A stretch of 64,000 nt of DNA from Oceanicola sp. D3. GTDB lineage: Bacteria; Pseudomonadota; Alphaproteobacteria; Rhodobacterales; Rhodobacteraceae. The stretch lies in the NCBI RefSeq assembly GCF_006351965.1, contig NZ_CP040932.1:62001-126000 (forward strand), written 5' to 3'. The first letter of the stretch is position 1. Each line of letters begins with the position of its first letter. The position numbers and the translations under genes were made by a program. This document shows positions 7,863 to 16,737 of this stretch, piece by piece. The notes beneath the pieces were generated by a model that worked only from the letters and a program-made list of their open reading frames with translations, made no database searches and had not been told where the DNA came from.

Positions 7863-8341
7863 TGCGGCTCACCCCGCGCGGGCTCCTTTTTGAAGGCCAC
7901 CTCTTCCCCGCAGTCATTGGCCGGGGTGGCGTGACGGCAAGCAAGCGTGAGGGCGACGGCGCGACGCCGGTGGGGCGGCACCGCATTCTGGCCTGCTACT
8001 ACCGCGCTGATCGGGTGCCCGCGCCTGCCCCATGGGCCATTGCAATCGGGCCGCGTGACCTGTGGTCGGACGCGCCGGAAGGTGCAGCCTACAACACGCT
8101 GGTGCAGGCCCCCTACCCCGCCAGCCATGAGAAGATGCGCCGCGCAGACCGGCTTTATGACATCGTGCTGACGACGGATTGGAACACACCCGCAACCCCC
8201 GGCAGGGGCTCGGCCATCTTTCTGCATCGCTGGCGCAAACGCTGCCACCCGACCGAGGGCTGCATTGCCTTTCGCCCCGACCACCTCGCTTGGATCGCCG
8301 CCCGCGCTGCGCCCGGCACGGAGTTGCTCGTCAGGCCATGA
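7862..8341 (+). CDS. L,D-transpeptidase-like (YkuD) protein without signal peptide
   Basis: The 159-residue product has the arrangement of YkuD-type catalytic domains: His122 in FLHRW and Cys134 in HPTEGCIAF, with a preceding T-PVGRHRI block that is typical of the family. As in the transpeptidase at 4793-5338, the canonical S/T-H-G-C is replaced, here by T-E-G-C. No export signal is evident at the chosen ATG, which overlaps the preceding stop as TGATG; GTG at 7859 is possible but adds one residue. It may therefore act in the cytoplasm or be exported by another route. It is last in the ribA operon. Confidence 0.7.
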   Translation: MRLTPRGLLFEGHLFPAVIGRGGVTASKREGDGATPVGRHRILACYYRADRVPAPAPWAIAIGPRDLWSDAPEGAAYNTLVQAPYPASHEKMRRADRLYDIVLTTDWNTPATPGRGSAIFLHRWRKRCHPTEGCIAFRPDHLAWIAARAAPGTELLVRP

Positions 8342-8373
8342 AAAAGGCGGGCCAGAGCCGCGCTCTGCCCGCC
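8341..8373 (-). terminator. Terminator between the L,D-transpeptidase-like gene and ectD
   Basis: On the minus strand a GGCGGGCAGAGC stem pairs with GCTCTGGCCCGCC (one bulged base, 3-base loop) and is followed by five T. It lies 23 bases past the ectD stop. It may also stop the opposing operon. Confidence 0.8.
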
Positions 8374-8395
8374 TGTTTCGCAAGTCGACAAGGCC

Positions 8396-9337
8396 TCACC
8401 CTTTACGAATCTCGCCCGTCACCGGTGCGATCCGATCAGGCACCCGGTTTGCCAGAAAATCGGGCCGCGGCTGCGGCGCGGCATAGGGTGCAGTCACCCT
8501 GTTGGATACCGCATTATATACGAAAAACGCATTCGAGCGCGGATCGGGGGTGATGTTCCCGTTCGAGCCGTGCAGCGTGTTGCAATCGAAGAAAATCACG
8601 GTGCCAGTGGGCCCGGTGGCCGCGTCCAGCCCGTTCTCGCGCACCAGTCGGTCAATCGTTTGGGGCTGCGGCACGCCTACCTGCTGCTTTTTCAGCGACT
8701 CCTCGTGGTTGGCATCCGGCGTTTCCCCGGCGCAGGCCACAAACACCTCCTGCGAGCCCGGGACCAGCATCAGCGGCCCGTTGAACTCTGAGTTGTCGGT
8801 CAGCAGCACCGAGGCCGACACCGCGCGCATCCGGGGCATGCCGTCTTCCGCATGCCAAGTCTCGAAATCCGAGTGCCAGTAAAACTCCTTGCCGGTGAAG
8901 CCCGGTTTGTAGTTCAGCCGCGACTGGTGCAGATAAACTTCGTCCCCAAGCAGAAACTGGGCCACACCCGCCAAACGGCTGTCTTTGGCGAGCCGCGCAA
9001 AGAGCGGCGAATGCTCATCCAGCCGGAACACAGTGCGCACGGCGTCGCTCTCGGGTTCGGTAATCAGGTCTTCCCGGCGAATGCCGCCGGGATCGTCGCG
9101 CAGCGTGGCCGATGTTTCGACCAAGAGCGCCAACTCATCCTGAGAAAACACGTCGCGGCGTACGAGATAGCCGTTTTCGCGATACTGCTCGGCCTCGGCG
9201 CGTTCGATCGGCGCGCCCTCGTGCCAGTCGGACCACAGCACCGGATCCTTGCGCGCATGTAGTTGCTCTCCGCCGCGCAGCCGTGTGGGGTAAATGTCGG
9301 CTGGCGGCGTTTGAAATTGGTGTGGATTGAAGTCCAT
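8396..9337 (-). CDS. ectD: Ectoine hydroxylase (Fe(II)/2-oxoglutarate dioxygenase)
   Basis: The 313-residue product contains the EctD signature around residues 137-171 (HQSRLNYKPGF...GKEFYWHSDFETWH). The iron ligands are His155, Asp157 and His256. It converts the compatible solute ectoine to 5-hydroxyectoine in the cytoplasm. The length is normal for the family (about 300). A strong Shine-Dalgarno (GGAGGAAAGG) precedes ATG 9337. No ectABC, ask_ect or transporter gene is adjacent, so the gene stands alone here between two terminated units. Confidence 0.93.
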   Translation of the reverse strand: MDFNPHQFQTPPADIYPTRLRGGEQLHARKDPVLWSDWHEGAPIERAEAEQYRENGYLVRRDVFSQDELALLVETSATLRDDPGGIRREDLITEPESDAVRTVFRLDEHSPLFARLAKDSRLAGVAQFLLGDEVYLHQSRLNYKPGFTGKEFYWHSDFETWHAEDGMPRMRAVSASVLLTDNSEFNGPLMLVPGSQEVFVACAGETPDANHEESLKKQQVGVPQPQTIDRLVRENGLDAATGPTGTVIFFDCNTLHGSNGNITPDPRSNAFFVYNAVSNRVTAPYAAPQPRPDFLANRVPDRIAPVTGEIRKG

Positions 9338-9462
9338 GAACCTTTCCTCCGTCTGTTGTCGGTCTCTGGGTCAGGCCGGGCGCTTATGGCCGGCACACAG
9401 ACCATCAACACGCACAGGCGCATCAGGTTCACTTTTGTCTTTTGCTGTAGTTCCGCGCGACT

Positions 9463-10116
9463 TTAGCCGGGGGTGCGTTCCCCAAAGATGGCCGACCCCA
9501 CGCGAATGTGGGTGGCGCCCAGAGCAATGGCCCGCTCGAAGTCGGCACTCATGCCCATGGAGAGGCCGGAGAGCCCGTTGCGCTTGGCCATCTTGGCAAG
9601 CAGCGCGAAGTGCAGCGAAGGCTCCTCATCCACCGGGGGGATGCACATGAGGCCCCGAACCGGCAGGGACAGTGCCGCGCACTCGGCCACGAAGCCATCC
9701 ACCTCAGACGGCAGACAGCCCGCCTTTTGGGCCTCCTCGCCGGTGTTGACCTGAATGAAAAGGTCGGGGCAGCGCCCCAACTCATCGGCCAGCCGGGCAA
9801 TGGTGGAGGCAATCTTGGGGCGGTCCACGGTGTGGATGGCGTCAAACAGCTCCATCGCCACCCGCGCCTTGTTGCTCTGGAGCGGGCCGATCAAGTGCAG
9901 ATCGACACCCTCGAACCGCTCGCGGAAGCCGGGCCACTTGCCCTGCGCTTCCTGCACGCGATTCTCGCCAAAGCAACGGTGCCCCTCGCCCAGCACGGCC
10001 TCGACGCGCGCATCAGGCTGCACCTTGGAAACGGCGATGAGGGTAACATCCTCACGCGCCCGGCCCGCGCCTTCGCAGGCCTTGGCGATGCGGGCTTCTA
10101 TGTCTTGTAATGCCAA
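9463..10116 (-). CDS. yggS: YggS/PROSC-family PLP homeostasis protein
   Basis: The 217-residue product matches the YggS family: the PLP-binding Lys31 (VSKVQ), the FGENRVQE block, HLIGPLQSNK, and the C-terminal GMSADFE...TxIRVGSAIFG. The family keeps pyridoxal phosphate bound and safe and affects amino-acid balance; it is cytoplasmic and monomeric. The start appears to be TTG at 10116, lying inside the last 19 bases of the upstream sulfotransferase gene, because no ATG or GTG fits the family N-terminus. This overlap implies translational coupling to an unrelated-looking gene. Confidence 0.9.
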   Translation of the reverse strand: MALQDIEARIAKACEGAGRAREDVTLIAVSKVQPDARVEAVLGEGHRCFGENRVQEAQGKWPGFRERFEGVDLHLIGPLQSNKARVAMELFDAIHTVDRPKIASTIARLADELGRCPDLFIQVNTGEEAQKAGCLPSEVDGFVAECAALSLPVRGLMCIPPVDEEPSLHFALLAKMAKRNGLSGLSMGMSADFERAIALGATHIRVGSAIFGERTPG

Positions 10117-11597
10117 TCCAACACCCCATGCCGCTCGAGCGCATCGGTCAGCGGCTTCAGATCATCAGCGTATTTCTCCCAAGCGCGGGCCGAAGACTTA
10201 TACATCGGCTGGCGAACCTGGTGGATCGACAGCGTCTTCACGTCACGCTTGTTCTTGTGGAAGTCGAGGCAAGCGTCTTCCCACTCCAACCCGGCGGCGG
10301 CGATCAGCTTGCGGCTCTGCACTTCCGGGTCATTCACCAACTCTTCGTATTTCACCTCGGTGAACGCATCGGGCGTCCGCTCGCGCCAAAACTCGATGTT
10401 GTCGACAAACTTGCGATAGAACAGGGCAAGGTGTTCGAAGTCGTATGCGTAGGTGTGCGTGTTCTCGGCAAAGACGTTCTTGTAGATCGACAAGAGCTGG
10501 TCGCGCGGGTCGCGGCGAACCACGATAATGCGGGCGTTCGGGATCAGCTCCTTTATGAGGCCGATGTAGCGGAAGTTCGAAATCGACTTGTCGGTCACGA
10601 GGTTCTCGAACTTGATGCGCTTGCGAAACTCGCTTTCTATCAAGCGCGGAAACGCTTCATACTGCTGCTCTTTCAGGGCGAAGTGATCTTTCCAAGCCGC
10701 ATCGTTTCGGTCGCGCATCAGGCGGCGGCCAAGCTTTGTAATGACACCGATCTCACCGGCGCCCTCCACCTTGCTGTGGCTGGCGATGATCTGTTCCATC
10801 AACGTTGTCCCTGAGCGGGGCAGGCCGGTTACGATGATCGGGCCAAAACTCTCGTTGTCGAGCGGTGGTGAACTCTTGCGCCACTCAAAGCCCCGCAGAA
10901 GCTCGAGCGATGTATCATACTCCTTGTCGAAGCCTGCCTGTAGAAAGGGCGTGGCCTTGCCGATCAACCGGTTTGCCTCGTTCAAAAACCGAAACACTTT
11001 GTTGAAATCACCGATATCTTCCATGGCCTTGGCCAGAGCGAAACAAAGGTGTGCGCGCATCAACCCCTGGACATGCGGGTCGGCATAGACCTCCTGCAAT
11101 TCACGGATAATCGGCTCGCCTCTTTTTATCTTCTTGCCCTGAAGCCAAGTGCGGTAAATCATGCCATTGCCGGGGCTGAAACGCAGAGCCTTGCGGAAGT
11201 GCTTTTCCGACTCGTCAAATTTGCCGAGCCGCTGGTAGAGCAAGCCAAGCGCCGACTGGATTTCCAAATCGCGCTTCACCAGCTTCGACAACTCAAGATA
11301 AGCCCGAACCGCCTCATCGAGGTCACCGGCATCCGCCAATGTCTCTGCAAGTTCACGCAGAATGACGGGCTCGCCTTTCTTGAGCGACAACGCCCGGTTC
11401 AGCGCTACCGTTGCCACCTTGAAGTCTCGAACGTTTCGCGCGATCCGCCCGATCTGAAAGTGCGCTTCCGCCGTTTGCGGTCGCACGGTGATGATTTCGT
11501 TATAGATCTCGTGCGCTTCCCGCATCTGCCCAGCAGATTGCAGCTTCATCGCGCGCTGATAGAGCTTAGGAATGTCCTTGATCTCGATGGTCGCCAT
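10098..11597 (-). CDS. TPR-repeat sulfotransferase
   Basis: The 499-residue product has about four tetratricopeptide-like helical repeats in residues 8-145 and perhaps one more near 185-210. A sulfotransferase domain starts near residue 250. The PAPS phosphate-binding loop TGLPRSGTTLMEQ is at 257-269, and the 3'-phosphate motif region RRDPRDQLLSIYKN follows. The protein should transfer sulfate from PAPS to an acceptor held by the TPR region; the acceptor is unknown. No signal peptide is visible. ATG 11597 was chosen over GTG 11600. Its 3' end overlaps yggS by 19 bases. Confidence 0.88.
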   Translation of the reverse strand: MATIEIKDIPKLYQRAMKLQSAGQMREAHEIYNEIITVRPQTAEAHFQIGRIARNVRDFKVATVALNRALSLKKGEPVILRELAETLADAGDLDEAVRAYLELSKLVKRDLEIQSALGLLYQRLGKFDESEKHFRKALRFSPGNGMIYRTWLQGKKIKRGEPIIRELQEVYADPHVQGLMRAHLCFALAKAMEDIGDFNKVFRFLNEANRLIGKATPFLQAGFDKEYDTSLELLRGFEWRKSSPPLDNESFGPIIVTGLPRSGTTLMEQIIASHSKVEGAGEIGVITKLGRRLMRDRNDAAWKDHFALKEQQYEAFPRLIESEFRKRIKFENLVTDKSISNFRYIGLIKELIPNARIIVVRRDPRDQLLSIYKNVFAENTHTYAYDFEHLALFYRKFVDNIEFWRERTPDAFTEVKYEELVNDPEVQSRKLIAAAGLEWEDACLDFHKNKRDVKTLSIHQVRQPMYKSSARAWEKYADDLKPLTDALERHGVLDWHYKT

Positions 11598-11668
11598 CAC
11601 CCGCCTGCCGTTCTCTTGCTGCTGATTGACGGCCCACCCCTACCCGATCCGCTGGCAGGAATGAATCC

Positions 11669-11702
11669 CAAAAAAGAAAAGAGCGGGCACAAGGCCCGCT
11701 CT
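11669..11702 (-). terminator. Rho-independent terminator of the porin gene
   Basis: On the minus strand a 9-bp stem (AGAGCGGGC / GCCCGCTCT, 5-base loop) is followed by a T-rich tract (TTTTCTTTTTT). It begins 22 bases after the porin stop codon, which fits a highly expressed single gene. Confidence 0.9.
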
Positions 11703-11724
11703 TCCCTAAAGATTTTCGACTGCC

Positions 11725-12711
11725 TTAGAAGGCCATCGACAGACCCAGCGACCAGGTGTCGACGGTGTCGCCACCAACGTCGGAGAAGTCGGACGAGCCG
11801 TAACCGGCGAGAACCGATGCGCCGCCGCCGAGGTCGTATCCAGCGGAGAGACCCCAACCGGAAAGCTCGGTGCCGTCGATGTCGAACACACCGTAGTTGA
11901 AGTGCACGGACACAGCGTCGAACTGGTAGCCAGCACCGATGCCGACGTGGCTCAGGTCGAGGTCGGTGCCATCGATCGAGAAGTCGGTGTAGGTGAAGCC
12001 AGCGGTCAAGCCGGAGTCCAGCGTGACAGTCGCACCGAGACCAAGAGCAGACACTTTCGCGCCGGTCGCGGAGGTCGGGGTGCCGGTGCCGGTGTCGAGG
12101 TAGTCGATGATCGTGCCGAGCGTGACGATTTCAGCTTCCTGGTAACCAAGGCCGAGGGCCAGGTCAGCACCGCCGAGATCGGTCGAGTACTTGAAACCGA
12201 TGGCGTAGCCGTCGTCGCGCGAACCGTCGTCGTCCATCTCGAGCGAGATTGCGACGCCGAAGTCACCAAAGGTGTTGTCGTAGCGAACGATCTGGCCGTC
12301 GTAGGCGCCGTCGAGCCAGTTGCCGTTGTAACCCAGGTGGACGGTCTCGTCGTCAGCAATCGAACCGGGGTTGCCGATGTTGCCCATGTCGGTCAGGGCC
12401 CAGTCAAGAGCGCCGTCGGTGTCACCCATGGTGATGGTACCGAACGAACCGGAGATGAAGACGAACGCGCCGCCATCGTCATCGGTGGAGAAGGCGCCGT
12501 TTTCGTCGAGATCAACGCCAGCACCGAAGGTGAGACCACCGTCGGTTTCACCGGACATACGGAATTCGACGTCGATATCTTGGAAGAACTCAGTCTCCAT
12601 ATCGGTGCCGCCGTTAATACCCATCTCGGCCCAGCCGGAGATGGTAACTTCTGCCGACGCGGCGCCAGCGAAGGCGACCAGCGCGGTCGAAGTGAGAAGA
12701 ACCTTTTTCAT
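11725..12711 (-). CDS. Outer-membrane porin (Rhodobacter type)
   Basis: The 328-residue product starts with a standard signal peptide (MKKVLLTSTALVAFAGAASA, cut before Glu21). It continues as alternating hydrophobic/polar beta strands rich in Gly and Asp and ends in ...LGLSMAF with the terminal Phe needed for BAM insertion. These features and the length fit a 16-strand general porin of the Rhodobacter family. Many Asp residues suggest a cation-preferring pore, which is inference. AGGGAA lies 7 bases before ATG 12711. It has its own terminator. The 272-base gap upstream must hold the promoters for this gene and the divergent DUF3576 gene; I could not fix them. Confidence 0.92.
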   Translation of the reverse strand: MKKVLLTSTALVAFAGAASAEVTISGWAEMGINGGTDMETEFFQDIDVEFRMSGETDGGLTFGAGVDLDENGAFSTDDDGGAFVFISGSFGTITMGDTDGALDWALTDMGNIGNPGSIADDETVHLGYNGNWLDGAYDGQIVRYDNTFGDFGVAISLEMDDDGSRDDGYAIGFKYSTDLGGADLALGLGYQEAEIVTLGTIIDYLDTGTGTPTSATGAKVSALGLGATVTLDSGLTAGFTYTDFSIDGTDLDLSHVGIGAGYQFDAVSVHFNYGVFDIDGTELSGWGLSAGYDLGGGASVLAGYGSSDFSDVGGDTVDTWSLGLSMAF

Positions 12712-12983
12712 CTTGTTTCCCTCGTTATCAAAGGTCAGCCCAATCCGGGGAATCCAGACTGGGTATGTGAGGCTGTTTCGCTCTTTCGCCGTGCGATTGC
12801 AATAATGGCGAAAACCGGGCGAGGGGACTCTCTGGCATATGGTGCAAACCTGCCACAGTGATCATAGCGGCCATCTAAGCCCTTATCCTATGCACGCGGC
12901 ACCACGCGCCGTGGGCAAAAAGCCTTGTGGGGGTGGGGCCGCTCGGATAGACAGGCAAAAAAGCTTGAGAGGGGCAGCTTTTA

Positions 12984-13529
12984 ATGACCTTCCGGAAGGG
13001 ACTGCGGGCAGCGGGAATAACTGCGATGGTGCTGACGCTCTCCGCGTGCGGCGTGAGCGGGCGGCTGGGCAACAGCCTTGGCGGAAGCTCGGGTGGCAGC
13101 TCGGCAGGGATTCGCAATGCCCCGGCGCAGCCCCGCGAGACAGACCGACTCGGTCGGGAGATTGTTGGCGGGCGTGTTCGCACCTCCACCATCTGGGATC
13201 TCTTCGGCAACCGGGACGACCCGAACATCACCGTTGAGGTCAACAAGTACATCTGGCGTGCCTCGCTGGAAGTGCTGAACTTCATGCCGATCCAGACGGT
13301 GGACCCGTTCTCCGGCGTCATCGTCTTTGGCTACGGGCGCCCGCCCGGCGGTGGCAGCCCCTATCGCGCGACCGTCTATGTGCAGGATCCGGCCCTCGAC
13401 GCCCGCTCGCTGAAGGTGGCGCTCCAGTCGCGCAACGGCGGGGCAGTCAGCGCCGATACGGTGCGCGCCGTCGAGGATGCAATCCTCACCCGCGCGCGGC
13501 AGCTGCGCATTCAGGACGGAAAGTTGTGA
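12984..13529 (+). CDS. DUF3576 lipoprotein
   Basis: The 181-residue product has an N-terminal lipoprotein signal with the lipobox LSAC (Cys22), then a low-complexity Gly/Ser linker (residues 25-42). The DUF3576 core follows: WDLFGN-DDPN, VNKYIWRASLEVLNFMP, DPFSGVI, and the C-terminal AVEDAILTRARQLRI. The family is almost confined to alphaproteobacteria and its function is unknown; placement immediately before leuS-lptE-holA is common, and lptE suggests an outer-membrane assembly setting. The start ATG 12984 puts the basic residues of the signal at positions 4-8. Confidence 0.9.
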   Translation: MTFRKGLRAAGITAMVLTLSACGVSGRLGNSLGGSSGGSSAGIRNAPAQPRETDRLGREIVGGRVRTSTIWDLFGNRDDPNITVEVNKYIWRASLEVLNFMPIQTVDPFSGVIVFGYGRPPGGGSPYRATVYVQDPALDARSLKVALQSRNGGAVSADTVRAVEDAILTRARQLRIQDGKL

Positions 13530-13530
13530 T

Positions 13531-13550
13531 GGTGGGTTAACACCCACCCT
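13531..13550. repeat. GGTGGGT...ACCCACC palindrome
   Basis: A 7-bp perfect inverted repeat with a TAAC loop starts one base after the DUF3576 stop codon and is followed by CTAC. Related palindromes are at 16227-16250 and 48632-48653. This copy could form an RNA hairpin between DUF3576 and leuS, without a T run. Confidence 0.65.
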
Positions 13551-13666
13551 ACAGCCCGTTCACACCACAGATTCGCTCACGCAGCCCGGCGCCAACCCGC
13601 TGGACCCTGCGCCACGCCCGCCGTAAACACGCCGGGACCATATAGAATACCCGCAAGGCAGCGCAG

Positions 13667-16210
13667 ATGACCCGTTTCACCCCCGCAGAGATTGAACCCA
13701 AGTGGCAAAAGGCCTGGGACGACGCCCAGACCTTCAAGGCGGAGCGCGACGAGAGCCGCCCCAAGTATTACGTGCTGGAGATGTTTCCCTACCCCTCCGG
13801 TCGCATCCACATGGGCCATGTGCGCAACTACTCGCTGGGCGACGTGGTGGCCCGCTACAAGCGCGCACAGGGCTTCAACGTGCTGCACCCGATGGGCTTC
13901 GATGCCTTCGGGATGCCCGCAGAGAACGCCGCGATGGCCACCGGCGGCCACCCGAAGGATTGGACCTACGGCAATATCGAAGACATGGTTGGTCAGATGA
14001 AGCCGCTGGGCCTCTCGCTGGACTGGTCGCGCATGTTCGCCACCTGCGACGTTGAATATTACGGCCAGCAGCAGGCGCTGTTTCTCGACATGCTGGAGGC
14101 CGGCTTCGTCACCCGCCGCAATGCCACGGTCAACTGGGATCCGGTCGACATGACCGTGCTCGCCAACGAGCAGGTGATCGACGGCAAGGGCTGGCGCTCT
14201 GGTGCCGAGGTGGAGCGCCGCGAGCTGACGCAATGGTTCTTCAAGATCTCCGACATGTCGGAAGAGCTGCTGGAGGCGTTGGATGGGCTGGAGGACTGGC
14301 CCGAGAAGGTGCGGCTGATGCAGTCCAACTGGATCGGCAAGTCGCGCGGCCTGCAGTTCAGCTTCGAGCGCACCGACGGCGGTGATCCGGTGACAGTCTA
14401 TACCACCCGCCCCGACACGCTGATGGGCGCGAGCTTTGTCGGCATCTCGCCCGATCATCCGCTGGCGAAGGAGCTGGCCGAGCAAAGCCCCGAGGTCGCC
14501 GCCTTCCGCGCCGAATGCGCCAAGGGCGGCACCACGGCAGAAGAGCTTGAAACGGCGGAGAAAAAGGGCTTCGACACCGGCCTCACGGTGCGCCACCCCC
14601 TCGACCCGTCGAAAGAGCTGCCGATCTGGATCGCCAACTTCATCCTGATGGATTACGGCACCGGCGCGATCTTCGGCTGCCCGGCGCATGACGAGCGCGA
14701 CTATGAGTTCGCCACCAAATACGGCCTGCCCATCACCTATACCTTCGCCCCCGCCGAGGGCGCGCTGGACGAAACCGCCGCCTTCACCCCGCCCAAAAGC
14801 GAGAAGGTGCGCTTTACCCGCGCCATCGCGGGTGACGAACTGCAAACCGGCGAAGAGGCCGTGGCCGCCGCAATCGCCCGCGCCGAATCCGAGGGCTGGG
14901 GCGAGGGTGTTACCAAGTTCCGCCTGCGCGACTGGGGGCTGTCCCGCCAGCGCTACTGGGGCTGCCCGATTCCGGTTGTGCATTGCGAGGCCTGCGGCGT
15001 GGTGCCGGAGAAAAAAGAGAACCTGCCCATCGAGCTGCCCTATGACGTGTCCTTCGACACGCCGGGCAACCCGCTGGACCGTCACCCCACGTGGCGCGAC
15101 TGCGCCTGCCCGTCCTGCGGCGCGCCCGCCAAGCGCGAAACCGACACGATGGACACCTTCGTCGATTCGTCGTGGTACTTCGCCCGCTTCACCGCGCCCC
15201 GCGCCGAAACGCCGACCGTGGCGGAGGATGCGGACTACTGGATGAACGTCGACCAATACGTCGGTGGCATCGAGCACGCGATTCTGCACCTGCTCTACTC
15301 CCGCTTCTTCGCCCGCGCGATGCACGCCACCGGCCACCTGCCGGAAAAGTCGAAAGAGCCGTTCAATGCGCTGTTCACGCAGGGCATGGTGACGCACGCG
15401 ATCTACCAGACCAAGAGCGCCGAGGGCCGCCCGGTCTATCACTACCCCGAGGATGTCACGGTGGGCGACGCAGGCGCGACCTTGAAAGACGGCACCCCGG
15501 TCGAGGTCATCCCCTCCGCCAAGATGTCGAAATCCAAAAACAACGTGGTCGACCCGCTGAACATCATCGAAAGCTACGGCGCCGATACCGCCCGCTGGTT
15601 CGTGCTCTCTGACAGCCCTCCCGAGCGCGACGTGGAGTGGACAGCCTCGGGCGCCGAAGCCGCCAACCGCCACCTCGCGCGGGTCTGGCGTCTGGCGGGC
15701 GAGATCGCGGCGGATGACAGCGCTGAAAGCGCCGAAGACGCCGCCCTGCAAAAGGCGCTGCATCGCACCATCGCGGATGTGACCGAGGGGGTCGAAAGCT
15801 TCGCCTTCAACACCTCCATCGCCAAGCTCTACGCCTTCACCAACACGCTCGCAAAGTCGAAGGCGGGCGGTGCAGCGAAGAAAGAGGCAATGGCGGCAAT
15901 GGCCCAGCTCATGGCCCCGATGACGCCGCATCTGGCCGAGGAAGTCTGGCACATGCTGGGCCGTGACGGCCTCATCACCGAGGCCCCGTGGCCCAAGGCC
16001 GACCCGGCGCTGCTGGTCGAAGACACGGTAACCCTGCCGATTCAAGTGAACGGCAAGCGCCGGGCGGAGATCAGCGTGCCCAAGGATATGGACAAGGCCG
16101 AGGTTGAAAAGCTGGCGCTGGCGGAGGAGGCTGTGCAGCGCGCGTTGGACGGCAACGCGCCGAAAAAGGTGATCGTGGTGCCGGGACGGATCGTGAATGT
16201 GGTGGCGTAG
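13667..16210 (+). CDS. leuS: Leucyl-tRNA synthetase
   Basis: The 847-residue class-I synthetase charges tRNA-Leu in the cytoplasm. The HIGH-type motif is at about residues 41-51 ([11 protein letters not shown]), and KMSKS is exact at 619-623 ([12 protein letters not shown]). Between them lie the CP1 editing domain (T-rich [11 protein letters not shown] region and [17 protein letters not shown]) and a zinc-like CxxC pair near residues 444 and 484. The anticodon-binding and C-terminal domains follow. The length is normal. The 3' end overlaps lptE by 14 bases. A long antisense reading frame over this gene is a codon-bias shadow. Confidence 0.97.
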   Translation: MTRFTPAEIEPKWQKAWDDAQTFKAERDESRPKYYVLEMFPYPSGRIHMGHVRNYSLGDVVARYKRAQGFNVLHPMGFDAFGMPAENAAMATGGHPKDWTYGNIEDMVGQMKPLGLSLDWSRMFATCDVEYYGQQQALFLDMLEAGFVTRRNATVNWDPVDMTVLANEQVIDGKGWRSGAEVERRELTQWFFKISDMSEELLEALDGLEDWPEKVRLMQSNWIGKSRGLQFSFERTDGGDPVTVYTTRPDTLMGASFVGISPDHPLAKELAEQSPEVAAFRAECAKGGTTAEELETAEKKGFDTGLTVRHPLDPSKELPIWIANFILMDYGTGAIFGCPAHDERDYEFATKYGLPITYTFAPAEGALDETAAFTPPKSEKVRFTRAIAGDELQTGEEAVAAAIARAESEGWGEGVTKFRLRDWGLSRQRYWGCPIPVVHCEACGVVPEKKENLPIELPYDVSFDTPGNPLDRHPTWRDCACPSCGAPAKRETDTMDTFVDSSWYFARFTAPRAETPTVAEDADYWMNVDQYVGGIEHAILHLLYSRFFARAMHATGHLPEKSKEPFNALFTQGMVTHAIYQTKSAEGRPVYHYPEDVTVGDAGATLKDGTPVEVIPSAKMSKSKNNVVDPLNIIESYGADTARWFVLSDSPPERDVEWTASGAEAANRHLARVWRLAGEIAADDSAESAEDAALQKALHRTIADVTEGVESFAFNTSIAKLYAFTNTLAKSKAGGAAKKEAMAAMAQLMAPMTPHLAEEVWHMLGRDGLITEAPWPKADPALLVEDTVTLPIQVNGKRRAEISVPKDMDKAEVEKLALAEEAVQRALDGNAPKKVIVVPGRIVNVVA

Positions 16211-16730
16211 GGCAACCGAGGCTCTCGTAGGCTGGGTGAAACCCAACCTCCGGCGGGCGACGCGGTGGGTTGCGCCCGCCCTGCTGCTCGCCGCCTGCGG
16301 CTTTGCTCCGCTGTACGGCCCCGGCGGGCCGGGCGACACGCTGCACGGGCAGATAGAAATCGCCGAACCCACCACGGAGAACGAGTTTGAGTTCGTCGCA
16401 CGGGTAGAAACGCGGCTGGGCCGCGCAGCCGCCGCACCCATGCGGCTGGATTACACCATCACCACGCGCAGCGACGGGCTTGCGATCACCGCCGATCAGG
16501 AGACGCAGCGCTACAACCTCATCGGTGAGGTGCGCTATCAGGTGACCGACACCACCACGGGCAACGTGCTGTCCACCGGCCAGACCAACAGCTTCACCAG
16601 CTTTTCCGCCACCGGCACAACCGTGGCCACCACCACCGCCGAGCGGGATGCCCGCAAGCGGCTGATGGTGATTCTGGCCGATCAGGCCGTTACCCACCTG
16701 CTGGCCAGCGCCGAAACCTTCTTGCCGTGA
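16197..16730 (+). CDS. lptE: LPS-assembly lipoprotein LptE
   Basis: The 177-residue product has a lipoprotein signal with lipobox LLAAC (Cys34), then [11 protein letters not shown], the typical start of alphaproteobacterial LptE. The fold partner LptD is not in the window. It plugs LptD and helps place LPS in the outer leaflet of the outer membrane. ATG 16197 overlaps the end of leuS by 14 bases. The pre-lipobox segment is long (33 residues) and contains RRAT twice, at 4-7 and 19-22, on either side of sequence that matches a palindromic repeat, so the signal seems enlarged by a repeat insertion. Confidence 0.85.
   Translation: MWWRRATEALVGWVKPNLRRATRWVAPALLLAACGFAPLYGPGGPGDTLHGQIEIAEPTTENEFEFVARVETRLGRAAAAPMRLDYTITTRSDGLAITADQETQRYNLIGEVRYQVTDTTTGNVLSTGQTNSFTSFSATGTTVATTTAERDARKRLMVILADQAVTHLLASAETFLP
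16227..16250. repeat. Palindromic repeat inside the lptE signal-peptide coding region
   Basis: GGCTGGGT-GAA-ACCCAACC (stem with one mismatch) preceded by GTA resembles the GTAGG...GGGTGAAACCC family that is intergenic in related genomes. Here it is read in frame as V-G-W-V-K-P-N-L. The flanking codons for RRAT occur on both sides. Confidence 0.55.
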
Positions 16731-16737
16731 GCGCGGC

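Noticed and set aside
13577-16441. A 954-codon open frame on the minus strand over leuS
   Set aside because: It mirrors a highly biased GC-rich gene, has no ribosome-binding site or domain, and leuS is certain.
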